Part shown: piece after piece, positions 18,012 to 26,793 of the stretch
Layout: every line of letters begins with the position of its first letter
Numbering within the stretch: position 1 is the first letter of the stretch
Source of the DNA: Pseudomonas sp. B21-048
GTDB taxonomy: Bacteria; Pseudomonadota; Gammaproteobacteria; Pseudomonadales; Pseudomonadaceae
NCBI RefSeq assembly: GCF_024748615.1
Contig: NZ_CP087168.1
Location: 3,224,001-3,288,000, forward strand
Reading direction: 5' to 3'
DNA length: 64,000 nucleotides
Program-made: the position numbers and the translations under genes
The notes under the pieces: model-generated
The model's database searches: none
What the model saw: only the letters and a program-made list of their open reading frames with translations
What the model was told of the DNA's origin: nothing

Positions 18012-19201
18012 ACGAGCGCATGCCTTTTGTGATTTATGTTTTTGCACTCTGCACATTTGCCCTGGGCTTCACCGAGTTCGTCACGATCGGATTGATCTCG
18101 ACCATTTCCGCGGATTTGCATACCAGCGTTAGCCAAGTGGGGGCGGCTGTCACCGCTTATGCGCTCGGCGCGATGATGGGTGCACCAGGGCTGACCGCAC
18201 TGGCAACACGCTGGCCGCGTAAGCGGCTGCTGCTAGTGGCAATGGGTTTGTTCACGCTGGGCAATGTGTTGGTGAGCATGTCCGATACGTTGATGCCCAT
18301 GCTGATGGCACGCTTCGCCTCCGGGCTGGGCCATGGCGTATTCCTGGCCGTGGCGTCCAGCGTCGCAACGCAACTGGCAGGGAGGCATCGCGCTGGAGCG
18401 GCTGTGTCCGTGGTATTTGGCGGCCTGACTTTAGCCCTGGCGATAGGTGTTCCGCTCGGCACATATCTGGGCGGTTTGTTTAGCTGGCAAGTCATCTTCA
18501 TGGCCGTGGCTGCGAGTGGCACCCTCGGCTTCCTGGGTTTGCTGATCATGATGCCAGCGGTTCGTGATGATGCATCAACACAGGCAAATGCGATGGATGG
18601 GATCAAAGCCATCTTTAATTCATACCTGTTAGCCGGCGCTGGCATCACGGTGCTGGCTTACGCAGGGTCATTCGCGCTCTACACCTATATTTCTCCGATT
18701 CTGTTGCAGGAGACGAGAGTCAGCGAGGGTACAGCCAGCTTGTTGATGTTGGGGTACGGCGTGATGGCGGCCATCGGCAACTTCTGGGGCGGACGCCTGA
18801 CCGATCGAAAAGGCGCTGACTTTGCGGTGATGACGGTGCTGGCTGGGTTGCTGGTGGTACTGCTGGCCATCTGGCTGTCAACTTCGTCCCTGTCACTGAT
18901 GACTCTACTGACCGGTGCCTTGGGTGCGCTGACCTATGCGGCTGTGCCGGCATTGCAGGCACGGGTGCTCGGCTTGTCGCACTTACACGCACCGCAGGCG
19001 CCGGCAGTCGCGGCGGGTCTGAATATCGCAGGCTTCAATGGTGGGATCGCGCTGGGTGCACTGCTGGGGGGCGCGAGTTTGGAGGGGATGGGCCTGATCA
19101 GTACCGCCTGGGTCGGGGCTATTGTCATCGGTCTGGCGATCACCTGGATGCTTTGGCAGATGCGCAAGCCTTTGGCTCGAAACGCGCAAGTACTCGAATG
19201 A
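18008..19201 (+). CDS. MFS transporter, drug:H+ antiporter-1 type
   Basis: A 397-residue, 12-segment major facilitator with the DHA1 (AraJ/YdhP-like) pattern. It begins MPFVIYVFALCTFALGFTEF, a start typical of this subgroup, and shows ARFASGLGHGVFLAVA and LGTYLGGLFSWQVIF in the first half. It would export small molecules such as drugs, sugars or purine analogues with protons. It is translationally coupled to the 46-residue gene and probably controlled by the divergent LysR gene. Confidence 0.9.
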   Translation: MNERMPFVIYVFALCTFALGFTEFVTIGLISTISADLHTSVSQVGAAVTAYALGAMMGAPGLTALATRWPRKRLLLVAMGLFTLGNVLVSMSDTLMPMLMARFASGLGHGVFLAVASSVATQLAGRHRAGAAVSVVFGGLTLALAIGVPLGTYLGGLFSWQVIFMAVAASGTLGFLGLLIMMPAVRDDASTQANAMDGIKAIFNSYLLAGAGITVLAYAGSFALYTYISPILLQETRVSEGTASLLMLGYGVMAAIGNFWGGRLTDRKGADFAVMTVLAGLLVVLLAIWLSTSSLSLMTLLTGALGALTYAAVPALQARVLGLSHLHAPQAPAVAAGLNIAGFNGGIALGALLGGASLEGMGLISTAWVGAIVIGLAITWMLWQMRKPLARNAQVLE

Positions 19202-19391
19202 CGATAGGGCGGTAGACATCCGACCAATCATCTCCCTGAATCCAACGAATAGGTTTTTATCCTGTAAACACAGTCGTTCGTAGCAGCAAGATGGAAGAAT
19301 ATGTTCATCGCCGCATTGCTATGCAGCAATGGTGCATGAGGTCCGGCTCGTGCGAAACTTCACCGACTTACGAATCACGAACGGTGTTGAA

Positions 19392-19925
19392 ATGGTGCGT
19401 CTGCTTGCTGTTTCTGGAAGTCTGCGTCAGGCCTCCTCCAACTCAGTTCTGCTACGAGCAGCTGAGCGTCTATGCCCCGAAGGGGTATTGGTCGTGCATT
19501 ACGAAGGCCTAGCTGAATTGCCTCACTTCAACCCGGATCTGCTCGAGGATCCCCCCGAGGCAGTCATAGCGTTACGTGCAATTATCGGGCAGGCGGATGG
19601 GCTGTTGTTTTCTTGCCCCGAGTACGCTCGAGGTATTCCTGGCGCATTCAAAAACATGCTCGATTGGCTCGTGAGCAGTGAAGAGTTTCCGGACAAGCCT
19701 GTCGCGCTTTTCAACTCATCGCCCAGAGCCAGTCACGCGCAAGCTGCATTGCGGCTGGTCCTGGATACGATGTCGGCTCGCATCATCGAGGAAGCGTCAA
19801 TGACTGTTAACCTCCTCTCCAGTCGATTGAGCGCCGAGAGCATTGCCACCGACCCGGTGATGGGCCCACTGATGGGTACTGCCCTCGGCGCTTTTAAACG
19901 ACGCCTCGACAATCAAAACCTTTGA
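19392..19925 (+). CDS. NAD(P)H-dependent FMN reductase
   Basis: A 177-residue flavodoxin-like protein of the ChrR/azoreductase-type FMN_red family. LLAVSGSLRQASSNSVLL is the FMN phosphate-binding loop, and FSCPEYARGIPGAFKNMLDW is the hallmark P.Y.....G.LKN.LDW segment. It would reduce flavins, quinones or metal ions in the cytosol. The start at 19392 fits the family's N-terminus, though no clear ribosome site is visible; an upstream ATG at 19329 would add 21 non-homologous residues. It stands alone. Confidence 0.88.
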   Translation: MVRLLAVSGSLRQASSNSVLLRAAERLCPEGVLVVHYEGLAELPHFNPDLLEDPPEAVIALRAIIGQADGLLFSCPEYARGIPGAFKNMLDWLVSSEEFPDKPVALFNSSPRASHAQAALRLVLDTMSARIIEEASMTVNLLSSRLSAESIATDPVMGPLMGTALGAFKRRLDNQNL

Positions 19926-20031
19926 TGCTCCAACATGGGTTGCACCCGTTGGTTTGACTGAGTGAAACGACACGACAAGTACGTGCCGGGCTTACTGGCG
20001 TTCAGCGCAGTTAAACACTCAAAAACGTCCT

Positions 20032-20466
20032 TCAGTCACGGCTTGCGGTTTTGAGAAAGAACGCTGTGTCGAACGCTTCAACCACAGGCATGGCGATGCG
20101 CAACTGAGCAAGCCCCTCCTTACTGAGTGATAGCAGATTCGCACGCTGATCTTGCGGGTCTATCCGTTTCTCGATAAGCCCATCTCTTTCCAAGCGAGAT
20201 ACGATCTGCGAGATGTGCATACGGTCCATGCCGGTGAAGTTCGCAATGCCATGTTGAGTGATCTGCTCACAGTCCCGCGTCAACCAACCGCACACAGCCA
20301 GAATCGCGAACTGCGGCTGGGTGAGCCCCAAGGGTTTCAAGAGCACATTGAGTTGGCGCTGCCAATCCAAGAATTCGCGCCAGAGTCGGAACCCCGGGCT
20401 ACCACTGGGTCCCGCGTAGGCGGAACCACTCCATTTATCGTCCATGGCCAACGTGTCCCCACTCAC
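20032..20466 (-). CDS. MarR-family regulator
   Basis: A 144-residue winged helix regulator: QPQFAILAVCGWLTRDCEQI leads into HGIANFTGMDRMHISQIVSR and the wing DGLIEKRIDPQDQRANLLSL, the DxRxx signature of MarR proteins. Its start overlaps the stop of the SRPBCC gene (ATGA, 20463-20466), so the two form one operon. A perfect palindrome upstream of the operon at 20921-20940 is its likely operator, giving autoregulation. Confidence 0.9.
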   Translation of the reverse strand: MSGDTLAMDDKWSGSAYAGPSGSPGFRLWREFLDWQRQLNVLLKPLGLTQPQFAILAVCGWLTRDCEQITQHGIANFTGMDRMHISQIVSRLERDGLIEKRIDPQDQRANLLSLSKEGLAQLRIAMPVVEAFDTAFFLKTASRD

Positions 20467-20888
20467 GGTGCACTCACCTGGGCTTCGCTGGCGCGCTTAA
20501 GGCCGCACATCGTGTTGGGCAACGAAGCCTGAATGGACCTGCCAACCAAATATCGAAACAAAAAGCTCAGCGGGCCTCTGAATTCGACCCAATGGGTTGC
20601 AACGGTCGATCCACCACTCGCCGACAGGCTGTGACCGAACCACATGCGGCACAACGGCAACCGGGTCTGCACCGAGAATGACGTGCCTTGCGTCACCTCC
20701 ACGATCTGTATATTGGCCTTCGGTCCGCTCCTGGGCTTCAGCCACCCCTTAGCCCCCAACTTGAGACCATCGGGCAAACTTGCCGCGGTCACCTCCGGAT
20801 CCCAGTCGACCCAGTGGGCAGCGTCCTGATACAGACGGAAAACGCGCTCAGGCTCAGTTTTAATCTCAATGGACGCTTTGATCTGCAT
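20463..20888 (-). CDS. SRPBCC (START-like) family protein
   Basis: A 141-residue polyketide-cyclase/dehydrase-type START fold. It starts MQIKASIEIKTEPERVFRLY, followed by WVDWDPEV, the usual opening strand and helix, and ends with a long C-terminal helix. The fold encloses a hydrophobic pocket for lipid-like ligands or acts as a cyclase/immunity-like binder; the role here is unknown. It is the first gene of a two-gene operon with a MarR regulator, which may sense the same ligand. Confidence 0.8.
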   Translation of the reverse strand: MQIKASIEIKTEPERVFRLYQDAAHWVDWDPEVTAASLPDGLKLGAKGWLKPRSGPKANIQIVEVTQGTSFSVQTRLPLCRMWFGHSLSASGGSTVATHWVEFRGPLSFLFRYLVGRSIQASLPNTMCGLKRASEAQVSAP

Positions 20889-20920
20889 GGCTCGCTCCTT
20901 GGGTCATGTATCGAAGCGAT

Positions 20921-20940
20921 ATAGTAAATACATTTACTAT
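20921..20940. promoter_or_regulatory. MarR operator candidate (perfect 20-base palindrome)
   Basis: ATAGTAAAT-AC-ATTTACTAT is a perfect 9-base inverted repeat with a 2-base centre, 33-52 bases before the SRPBCC start. The length and symmetry suit a MarR dimer. On the minus strand it overlaps a plausible -10 (TACTAT). Confidence 0.65.
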
Positions 20941-21045
20941 TCGAGACTAGCTGGAAAACGCTCAAGGCCCTAGCAGCGGCCCCTCACTCTCCTAAACGCA
21001 GGGTCAAGCCGAGCGCCATAGCTGCGCTGATGGATGCCTGGAAGA

Positions 21046-21915
21046 TTAACTGAACTGGCTCGCAAGCATTTCCCGTACGGCACTTACCAATTGAGATTCG
21101 CCAGGACGAGGGGGCAACAGACTGAACTCAACATCCGGCAATACCGGTAAATGTTGCGCCGACCGGCAGACCTCCGCCCCCATCGGTACAGCGGACGCAT
21201 TCAAACAAGCGACACCCAACCCTGCCAATAACGCTGATTGCAGCCCCGCGACTCCGGACGCCGAATGCGCAACCACGTAGGGCACCTCGTGCGCCTCCAA
21301 GGTCTCTCTGGCGAGGCGCTGTAGGCTGCATCCCTGCGGCAGTACCAGAAGTGGCAACGGGGTATTTTCCTCCAGCTCAGCCTCGAACCCCGCGACCGAC
21401 ACCCAACGCAGTGCCTCCCGTCGAACCGGCTGGCCCTCAGGCAGGCTGCGCCCGTCGAGAATTCGCATTGAAAGGCCGATATCGAATTCACCCGAATCCG
21501 CCCCGCTCTCGATTTGCATACTCTTGCGTACCGACACATGCAGGCGAAGGAGCGGATAGCGTACTCGCAGTTTCTTCAGTAGGTCGGCGATCGAGCTGGG
21601 CAGAAAGTAGTCGGTGATGGCGAGCCGCAACTCGCCGACAAAGGTCACGCCACGCACGCTTTCAAGGGCACGATCACTCAAGGCAAGCATGTCTCGTGTA
21701 TGGACCAATAAGCGTTCGCCAGCCGGTGTCGGTCTTACGCCTTTTTTACCCCGCTCCAGCAACGTGACCCCGGTGAAGGCCTCGAGCTTGCGCAATTGCT
21801 CGCTTAACGCCGACTGCGACCGACACAACTTAGGCGCGGCCTCCGCAAGGCTGCCTGACTCCATCGCAACCGCGAAGGCTCGCAACAGTTCTAGGTCAAA
21901 GGGGCGCATGTTCAT
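21046..21915 (-). CDS. LysR-family regulator, divergent from tautomerase
   Basis: A 289-residue LysR regulator: FDLELLRAFAVAMESGSLAE and QSALSEQLRKLEAFTGVTLLERG form the DNA-binding domain, then an effector domain. It is slightly short at the C-terminus compared with the usual 295-305. It is divergent from the tautomerase gene (102 bases between starts), its likely target. Confidence 0.88.
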   Translation of the reverse strand: MNMRPFDLELLRAFAVAMESGSLAEAAPKLCRSQSALSEQLRKLEAFTGVTLLERGKKGVRPTPAGERLLVHTRDMLALSDRALESVRGVTFVGELRLAITDYFLPSSIADLLKKLRVRYPLLRLHVSVRKSMQIESGADSGEFDIGLSMRILDGRSLPEGQPVRREALRWVSVAGFEAELEENTPLPLLVLPQGCSLQRLARETLEAHEVPYVVAHSASGVAGLQSALLAGLGVACLNASAVPMGAEVCRSAQHLPVLPDVEFSLLPPRPGESQLVSAVREMLASQFS

Positions 21916-22017
21916 CCTGCTGTTTTTCCGAAGGATATGATCATATCTTCCGGCTTTTCAGCACTCAACCCACTCCTTACTCTGAGCCAGACATTAACTT
22001 CCTACGAGGTCTCCAAC

Positions 22018-22410
22018 ATGCCCGGCATCACCCTCAAAATCTCTGGCCAACCTGACCTTGCGCGAGTCCGGGGGATTGTCACCCAGCTCACCGCGCTAAC
22101 CTGCGACGTGCTGGAGAAACATCCGGAGCAGACGCTTGTGATCGTGGATTTCGTGCCCCATGAGCAGTGGTTCATCAACAGTTGCTCGCTGGCCGAACTG
22201 GGTTACAACTCGTTCCGCCTGGAGGTCACCATCACGGATGAGACAAACACCAAAGCGCAGAAGGCGCGCTTTCAGCGTGAGGCTTTCGCGCTATTGGCCG
22301 GGGAAATCGGCAACCTGCATCCACACTCCAATATCCACGTCATCGATTGCAGGGCCAGTGCGTATGGATATGGCGGCCTGAGCCAAGAATATAAACATCA
22401 CCACCCCTGA
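22018..22410 (+). CDS. Tautomerase-family protein
   Basis: A 130-residue protein starting Met-Pro (MPGITLKISGQPD); the tautomerase superfamily uses the exposed N-terminal proline as catalytic base. It continues LVIVDFVPHEQWF and ITDETNTKAQKARF with the beta-alpha-beta pattern of the family. It is about twice the length of 4-oxalocrotonate tautomerase, as in fused-dimer members. The start is set by GAGG before ATG 22018; the longer frame would bury the proline. The native substrate is unknown. Confidence 0.8.
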   Translation: MPGITLKISGQPDLARVRGIVTQLTALTCDVLEKHPEQTLVIVDFVPHEQWFINSCSLAELGYNSFRLEVTITDETNTKAQKARFQREAFALLAGEIGNLHPHSNIHVIDCRASAYGYGGLSQEYKHHHP

Positions 22411-22846
22411 TACCAAAGCCAGCGACACAGGGAATCCCTGAGCCCTTCACGTTACCGTGAACGCGGATCGTGCAACGAAAGGAATCCATTCGACCAAGAA
22501 AATCACGCAACCTTTCGGGGTCGAACATCGCTGCGTAATCGTCGGGTTCTGCTGGGGTGTCAGAGGCTTGCGCAGACAGGATGCCTCGCCCACGTAAAGC
22601 GACCACGAACGTGGGAAGACACTCCTTGAGCCTGAGCACTTCGACCCAGAAGCTGGCCCGATCTACACCGAGCCCATCGGCACCGGCATTCAGGCCATCA
22701 GCGCTTGGGATCCGCGCTTCTCGCCCCAGCCGCATCTGCGCCAACGCTTCGACTGCCAGGGCATAAGCGCCAGGGTCAGTGAAGATGCGCTCGAGATCTT
22801 CGGCGTTAAAATTCAGCTGATCTGCAAAATCATCCGGGACAGGCAT
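22340..22846 (-). CDS. Hypothetical protein, 168 residues, tail overlaps tautomerase gene
   Basis: I do not recognise this protein. It begins MPVPDDFADQLNFNAEDLERIF and is acidic and helical up to LRDFLGRMDSF, without signal or membrane segments. The last 25-30 residues overlap the end of the convergent tautomerase gene by 71 bases and look low in coding quality. A frameshift or truncation near the 3' end is therefore possible. Composition resembles a real Pseudomonas gene, but no homologous motif supports a function. Confidence 0.45.
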   Translation of the reverse strand: MPVPDDFADQLNFNAEDLERIFTDPGAYALAVEALAQMRLGREARIPSADGLNAGADGLGVDRASFWVEVLRLKECLPTFVVALRGRGILSAQASDTPAEPDDYAAMFDPERLRDFLGRMDSFRCTIRVHGNVKGSGIPCVAGFGIRGGDVYILGSGRHIHTHWPCNR

Positions 22847-23021
22847 CTCACGTCAAGCCTCCAGTACACAGGAGAGCAATCAAGGCTGGGGGAGACGCGA
22901 GACTTCAGCGAGGCCCTGGTCCAGTGTTTCTCGGATCCTTCCCTACTGCGACGCTAGCGTCTTTACCAAAGGGCGCTGCGGATAAGGTCCCAAGGTAATA
23001 GCACAATGAAATTGCACCCGC

Positions 23022-23059
23022 AAAAAAAACTGGCGGTCACCCTTCGAGGTCACCGCCAG
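23022..23059 (-). terminator. Strong rho-independent terminator (minus strand)
   Basis: CTGGCGGT(C)ACC and GGT(C)ACCGCCAG (23030-23059) form a 12-position stem with one mismatch around a 6-base loop. On the minus strand the stem is followed by eight Ts. It terminates the gene that stops at 23092. Confidence 0.85.
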
Positions 23060-23091
23060 CACCTTCAAAAACACCTTTACGGCCAGAAAAA

Positions 23092-23406
23092 TCATTTGCC
23101 ATCCGCTTTATCCAGTTTTTTCTTCCAGGCATCCGTTGCAACCGGTCCCATCGCGTCGGTCCACGCCTTGAGCTCAGCCTTGGCTTTCGTGTTCAAGCCG
23201 GCCATGGAACCGCTTTCGACAATGGCGAACTTAAGATAGACACTCGTCGCATTATCTTTCGCGAAAAATTGCAAAGGGTCCGAATACTTTCGGCCTGAAA
23301 CGGTCCTGCCGCGACCGCTAAAAACACCGACTGAACTCCCCTCCTCGCTAATCACTCCCCCACACCTCCATAGATATCCCCAGCATCGATCAATACCACT
23401 CAGCAC
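23092..23406 (-). CDS. Hypothetical protein or C-terminal gene remnant
   Basis: A frame of 104 residues whose last 65 (from about DPLQFFAKDNATSVYLKFA to WKKKLDKADGK) look like a genuine, lysine- and alanine-rich C-terminus. The first 35-40 residues look like non-coding translation, and no ribosome site precedes the start. A strong terminator 33 bases downstream supports a real transcript end. Most likely this is the 3' end of a truncated gene. No family is recognised. Confidence 0.45.
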   Translation of the reverse strand: MLSGIDRCWGYLWRCGGVISEEGSSVGVFSGRGRTVSGRKYSDPLQFFAKDNATSVYLKFAIVESGSMAGLNTKAKAELKAWTDAMGPVATDAWKKKLDKADGK

Positions 23407-23592
23407 CTGGCTAAGAAAACGCCTTGCAGGTGGAAGGGCGCCAACTATGCTCCCCAGAAGCTGCCCTTGGGCATTTGTTTCAGGCAGCAGGACCCCCGGT
23501 TTTGCCGTCCGGGTATCGCAATGTTGATTAGCAGGACGCTACACACCTGACGACGCAAGCGCGTTCGCCGCGGTGTACTCCAGGAGGGAGCC

Positions 23593-24342
23593 ATGCCCGC
23601 ACCAGAACAGTACTTGATTGCAATCCCGGTCTACGATGGCGTGGACTTGCTCGACGTCAGTGCCCCGTACGAGCTGTTCAACTGGATGGCCCGGATCGAA
23701 CCGCAGCACAATCCCGCAGCCCCCCCCCGAGTAGTTCGGCTGATATCCCTTGATGGGCCGTCCATCACCACCCGGGACGGCCTGACCCTCGGTGGCGATT
23801 TACCGATTTTCGATCAACATTCTGAATACATCAGTCTGCTATGGATTCCCGGCGGCGAACCTGACGATTTAAAGCGCCTGATGGACGAGTCAAAGCGTAT
23901 GAACTGGTTGTTGCGACAAGGCGAGGCCGCGAAATTTTCCGCCTCCGTCTGCGAGGGTGCATTGCTGGCAGCCGCGGCAGGTTTGCTGGACGGTTACGAT
24001 GCCACGACTCATTGGGCCTTCATCGCCTGCCTGAAACTGTTTCCCCAGATCAAGGTAGTGCAAGGCTATCCACGATACATCGTCGACAGGCAACGCATCA
24101 CAGGTGGTGGTATTTCGTCGGGGCTGGATGAGGCATTGGAAATTATCGCAATGATCTCCAGCAATATCGTCGCCCAAAAGGTGCAGTTGACCATCCAGTA
24201 CAACCCCGACCCTCCGTTCAACAGCGGTGATCCTTCCGTCGCCCATCCGCCGGTCTACACCCCAGGGGCCGGCAGCACATGCGACTTTTCCGGCATGGCC
24301 GCGACCATCGCCAATGTGCTCAAGCGCAAAGGTTCTTCCTAG
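23593..24342 (+). CDS. DJ-1/PfpI family, isonitrile hydratase-like
   Basis: A 249-residue glutamine-amidotransferase-fold protein. PVYDGVDLLDVSAPYELF is the family opening and ASVCEGALLLA-type elbow (SVCEGALL) holds the nucleophilic cysteine. THWAFI and RITGGGISSGLDEALEI, plus QYNPDPPFNSGDPS near the C-terminus, match the isonitrile (cyclohexyl-isocyanide) hydratase subgroup, which turns isocyanides into N-formamides. A strong ribosome site (AGGAGGGAG) precedes the ATG. It opens a plus-strand run with copper oxidases 86 bases downstream. Isonitriles bind copper, so protection of those enzymes, or work on an isonitrile substrate, is conceivable. Confidence 0.75.
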   Translation: MPAPEQYLIAIPVYDGVDLLDVSAPYELFNWMARIEPQHNPAAPPRVVRLISLDGPSITTRDGLTLGGDLPIFDQHSEYISLLWIPGGEPDDLKRLMDESKRMNWLLRQGEAAKFSASVCEGALLAAAAGLLDGYDATTHWAFIACLKLFPQIKVVQGYPRYIVDRQRITGGGISSGLDEALEIIAMISSNIVAQKVQLTIQYNPDPPFNSGDPSVAHPPVYTPGAGSTCDFSGMAATIANVLKRKGSS

Positions 24343-24428
24343 GAGTCGCGCAGCCACCGCAAGGTCGATGCCGGCTCCAGCCGTCGAGGCTGTCGCTCAC
24401 ATTCGCGCAATGGCGCAGGGAGAACAAC

Positions 24429-26609
24429 ATGACTTCGCTTCGTATAATTCTGGCCGGGTTGATGGCCTGTACAACCTCCTCTGCTGCGCTCGCCGAACTC
24501 ATAGCCCAGCCATTCCTCGCACCGCCCAGACTTCTTGAAAAAGGAGCGCCGGACACGCTGAAGGCGACCGAACTGGCCCTTCCGGAAACAGGATGCAACC
24601 CGGTGGGGGACATCACCCGTGACGGTCAAACCGTTGAACTCAACCTGCAAGTGCAGAAACGCGAGAATTACATCTTCAACCCGGGCAATCCCGACGGTGC
24701 GAAGGACAAGGTTAAGCTGCGCTCCTATGGCGGTTGCCTGTCGGGGCCGCTCATTGATGTGCAGCCAGGCAACACCCTGCGGGTGCACCTGGACAACCAG
24801 CTGGATAAAAACGATCCCAGTTGTCCGGGGGGAAGCGATCCAGCGAATGGTGGGGCGGGTTGCTTCAATACGATCAATCTGCATTACCACGGGATGCACG
24901 TCTCACCGTCCGGCAACAGCGACAACGTGCTGTTGAACATCGCTCCGCAAACCAAATTCGAATACGAGATCAACATCCCCACCGATCACCCTTCGGGCAC
25001 CTTCTGGTATCACGCACACCGGCATGGTTCCACGGCGCTGCAAGTCGCCAGCGGTGCCGCGGGCGCCCTGATTGTGCGCGGCAGCCGCCCCTACGCCGGT
25101 GGCAAACCAGGTGACATCGACACCATTCTCAAGGACGCTGCCGGGAAGCCCATTACCGAACAAGTCTTTCTGTTCCAGCAAATCCCGTATGCCTGTTTCG
25201 ACGATAAGGGCGCCATCATTACGCAAAAGGATGGCACCTGGACGTGTCCCAGCGGCAAAACAGGTGTTGTAGAAAACTTCGATGCGCAACTCTCCTCGGC
25301 TACTGCCTGGGATGAGAGCGGTCGGTTCACCAGCATCAACGGTGTGGTGCAACCGACCCTCCAAGGCATTGCCGCGGGAGAAATCCAACGCTGGCGCTTC
25401 ATTCACGGGGGCATCCACGACACCGTGAACCTGCAGATCGTGCCCATGAACACGACCAGCCCCAAAGCCAGTCTCGCGCTCAAAGGCGTGCTCAGCGGTA
25501 CACCGAAGGAACAGGCTGCGCTGATCGCCGACCTATGCCCGGTGACCGTGCCCAACTCCAGCAAACCGGTCGAGCTTGTCCCTCAATTCGAGATCGCCGC
25601 CGACGGACTCACGCGCACCGCCATTCGCCCCATCGGTGTGAACAAAAAGAGTGTCAGCGGTGGCATCGGCAGCAACTTCCTGCAACCCGGTTATCGCAGT
25701 GATGTGCTGCTGATATTCCCCCGCGACGGCACCTACTGTGTGCTGAACCAGGCGGCAACACCCGCAGAACGCGCCAATGCCGGCCCCAGTGGAGGCCCGG
25801 GCGGCCAGGGCCCGAACGAAACCCAATTGTTGGCGACGGTGATCGTCTCTGGCGGCAAGGTCGTGACCGACGATCCGCAAAGCTATATCCAGCAGGCGCT
25901 CTACGACGCCAACAAAACGGACCCATCGCTGCCGGTCGCCGCACTCGAAGGATTGCGCAGCGGCAATCTGAACCCTTGGCGCGGGATGGACAACCTCAAG
26001 GATGCGGTGGTCAACAACGACATCCAGAAGGTTGACTTCTTCATCGGCAATCCACCATTCCCGCCCTCTCCGCCTGCCACCCAGCCGAAAAAATCGGGAG
26101 ATCCGTGGACAAGCGCGTTCGGCTTCTTCATCAACTACAAGTCCTATGACCCGGACCGCATCGACTTCACTCGCCAGGTCAACACCACCGACGACTGGGT
26201 GCTGAGCTCGCAGGGCGAACCCCACATCTTTCACATTCACGTCAACCCATTCCAGGTGATGGATGTGCTCTACGCCAAGCCCGGTGAGAAACCCAAAAGT
26301 ATCTTCGGCCCCAACGGCGAGTGCCTGGTTCCGGCCGATGAGCTGGGACTGCAAAACCAATACTGCGGGATGTGGCACGAATTCAAAGACACCATCTTCG
26401 TGCAGAACGATTACCAGGTTCTGGTGCGCACGCACTACGACCGCTACATCGGTGAGTTCGTCATCCACTGTCACATCCTCGACCACGAAGACGGCGGCAT
26501 GATGACCAACATCCAGATCGTTCCAGACATCAATGCCATCGGCGGTGGCATTGGCATGGCAGGTATGAAGCACGCATCGAATCAACACTCAGATTCAAAG
26601 CAACACTGA
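24429..26609 (+). CDS. Secreted multicopper oxidase
   Basis: A 726-residue multicopper oxidase with a Sec signal peptide (MTSLRIILAGLMACTTSSAALA). The four copper-ligand motifs are present: NLHYHGMHV, FWYHAHRHGST, HIFHIHVNPF and HCHILDHEDGGMM. These give the type 1 site and the type 2/3 trinuclear cluster that reduces oxygen to water while oxidising phenols or metals. It is longer than CotA/CueO laccases because of insertions with several cysteine pairs (for example PSCPGGSDPANGGAGCF). The start follows AGGGAG. It is exported, unlike the tyrosinase downstream, which has no signal. Confidence 0.93.
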   Translation: MTSLRIILAGLMACTTSSAALAELIAQPFLAPPRLLEKGAPDTLKATELALPETGCNPVGDITRDGQTVELNLQVQKRENYIFNPGNPDGAKDKVKLRSYGGCLSGPLIDVQPGNTLRVHLDNQLDKNDPSCPGGSDPANGGAGCFNTINLHYHGMHVSPSGNSDNVLLNIAPQTKFEYEINIPTDHPSGTFWYHAHRHGSTALQVASGAAGALIVRGSRPYAGGKPGDIDTILKDAAGKPITEQVFLFQQIPYACFDDKGAIITQKDGTWTCPSGKTGVVENFDAQLSSATAWDESGRFTSINGVVQPTLQGIAAGEIQRWRFIHGGIHDTVNLQIVPMNTTSPKASLALKGVLSGTPKEQAALIADLCPVTVPNSSKPVELVPQFEIAADGLTRTAIRPIGVNKKSVSGGIGSNFLQPGYRSDVLLIFPRDGTYCVLNQAATPAERANAGPSGGPGGQGPNETQLLATVIVSGGKVVTDDPQSYIQQALYDANKTDPSLPVAALEGLRSGNLNPWRGMDNLKDAVVNNDIQKVDFFIGNPPFPPSPPATQPKKSGDPWTSAFGFFINYKSYDPDRIDFTRQVNTTDDWVLSSQGEPHIFHIHVNPFQVMDVLYAKPGEKPKSIFGPNGECLVPADELGLQNQYCGMWHEFKDTIFVQNDYQVLVRTHYDRYIGEFVIHCHILDHEDGGMMTNIQIVPDINAIGGGIGMAGMKHASNQHSDSKQH

Positions 26610-26625
26610 TAAGGAGATGTCAGTA

Positions 26626-26793
26626 ATGAGCAATCCCTTTACAGGAAAATGGACTTATAGAAGTTTTCTCAACAACCCTGCGTTGACAGACGGTGATCCG
26701 GAAACACGGGTGGCCCAGCACGAGCATGCTGGCGACCAGGATCCGGTCCACTGGAACTTTTGTTTGTTACTGACGACAAGGAGTCGGGCATGA
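26626..26793 (+). CDS. Small protein (55 residues) between oxidase and tyrosinase genes
   Basis: AAGGAG at 26611-26616 precedes ATG 26626, giving MSNPFTGKWTYRSFLNNPAL, then TDGDPETRVAQHEHAGDQ. Its TGA overlaps the next gene's ATG (ATGACA at 26790). From memory the opening NPF.GKWTYRSF resembles the start of longer tyrosinase-associated proteins, so this may be a truncated version ending early after DGDP. No function is assigned. Confidence 0.5.
   Translation: MSNPFTGKWTYRSFLNNPALTDGDPETRVAQHEHAGDQDPVHWNFCLLLTTRSRA

Noticed and set aside
25533..26588. 351-codon minus-strand open frame
   Set aside because: It lies wholly antisense to the multicopper oxidase, whose copper motifs are intact. 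The frame is a by-product of high GC content; no ribosome site or known domain.
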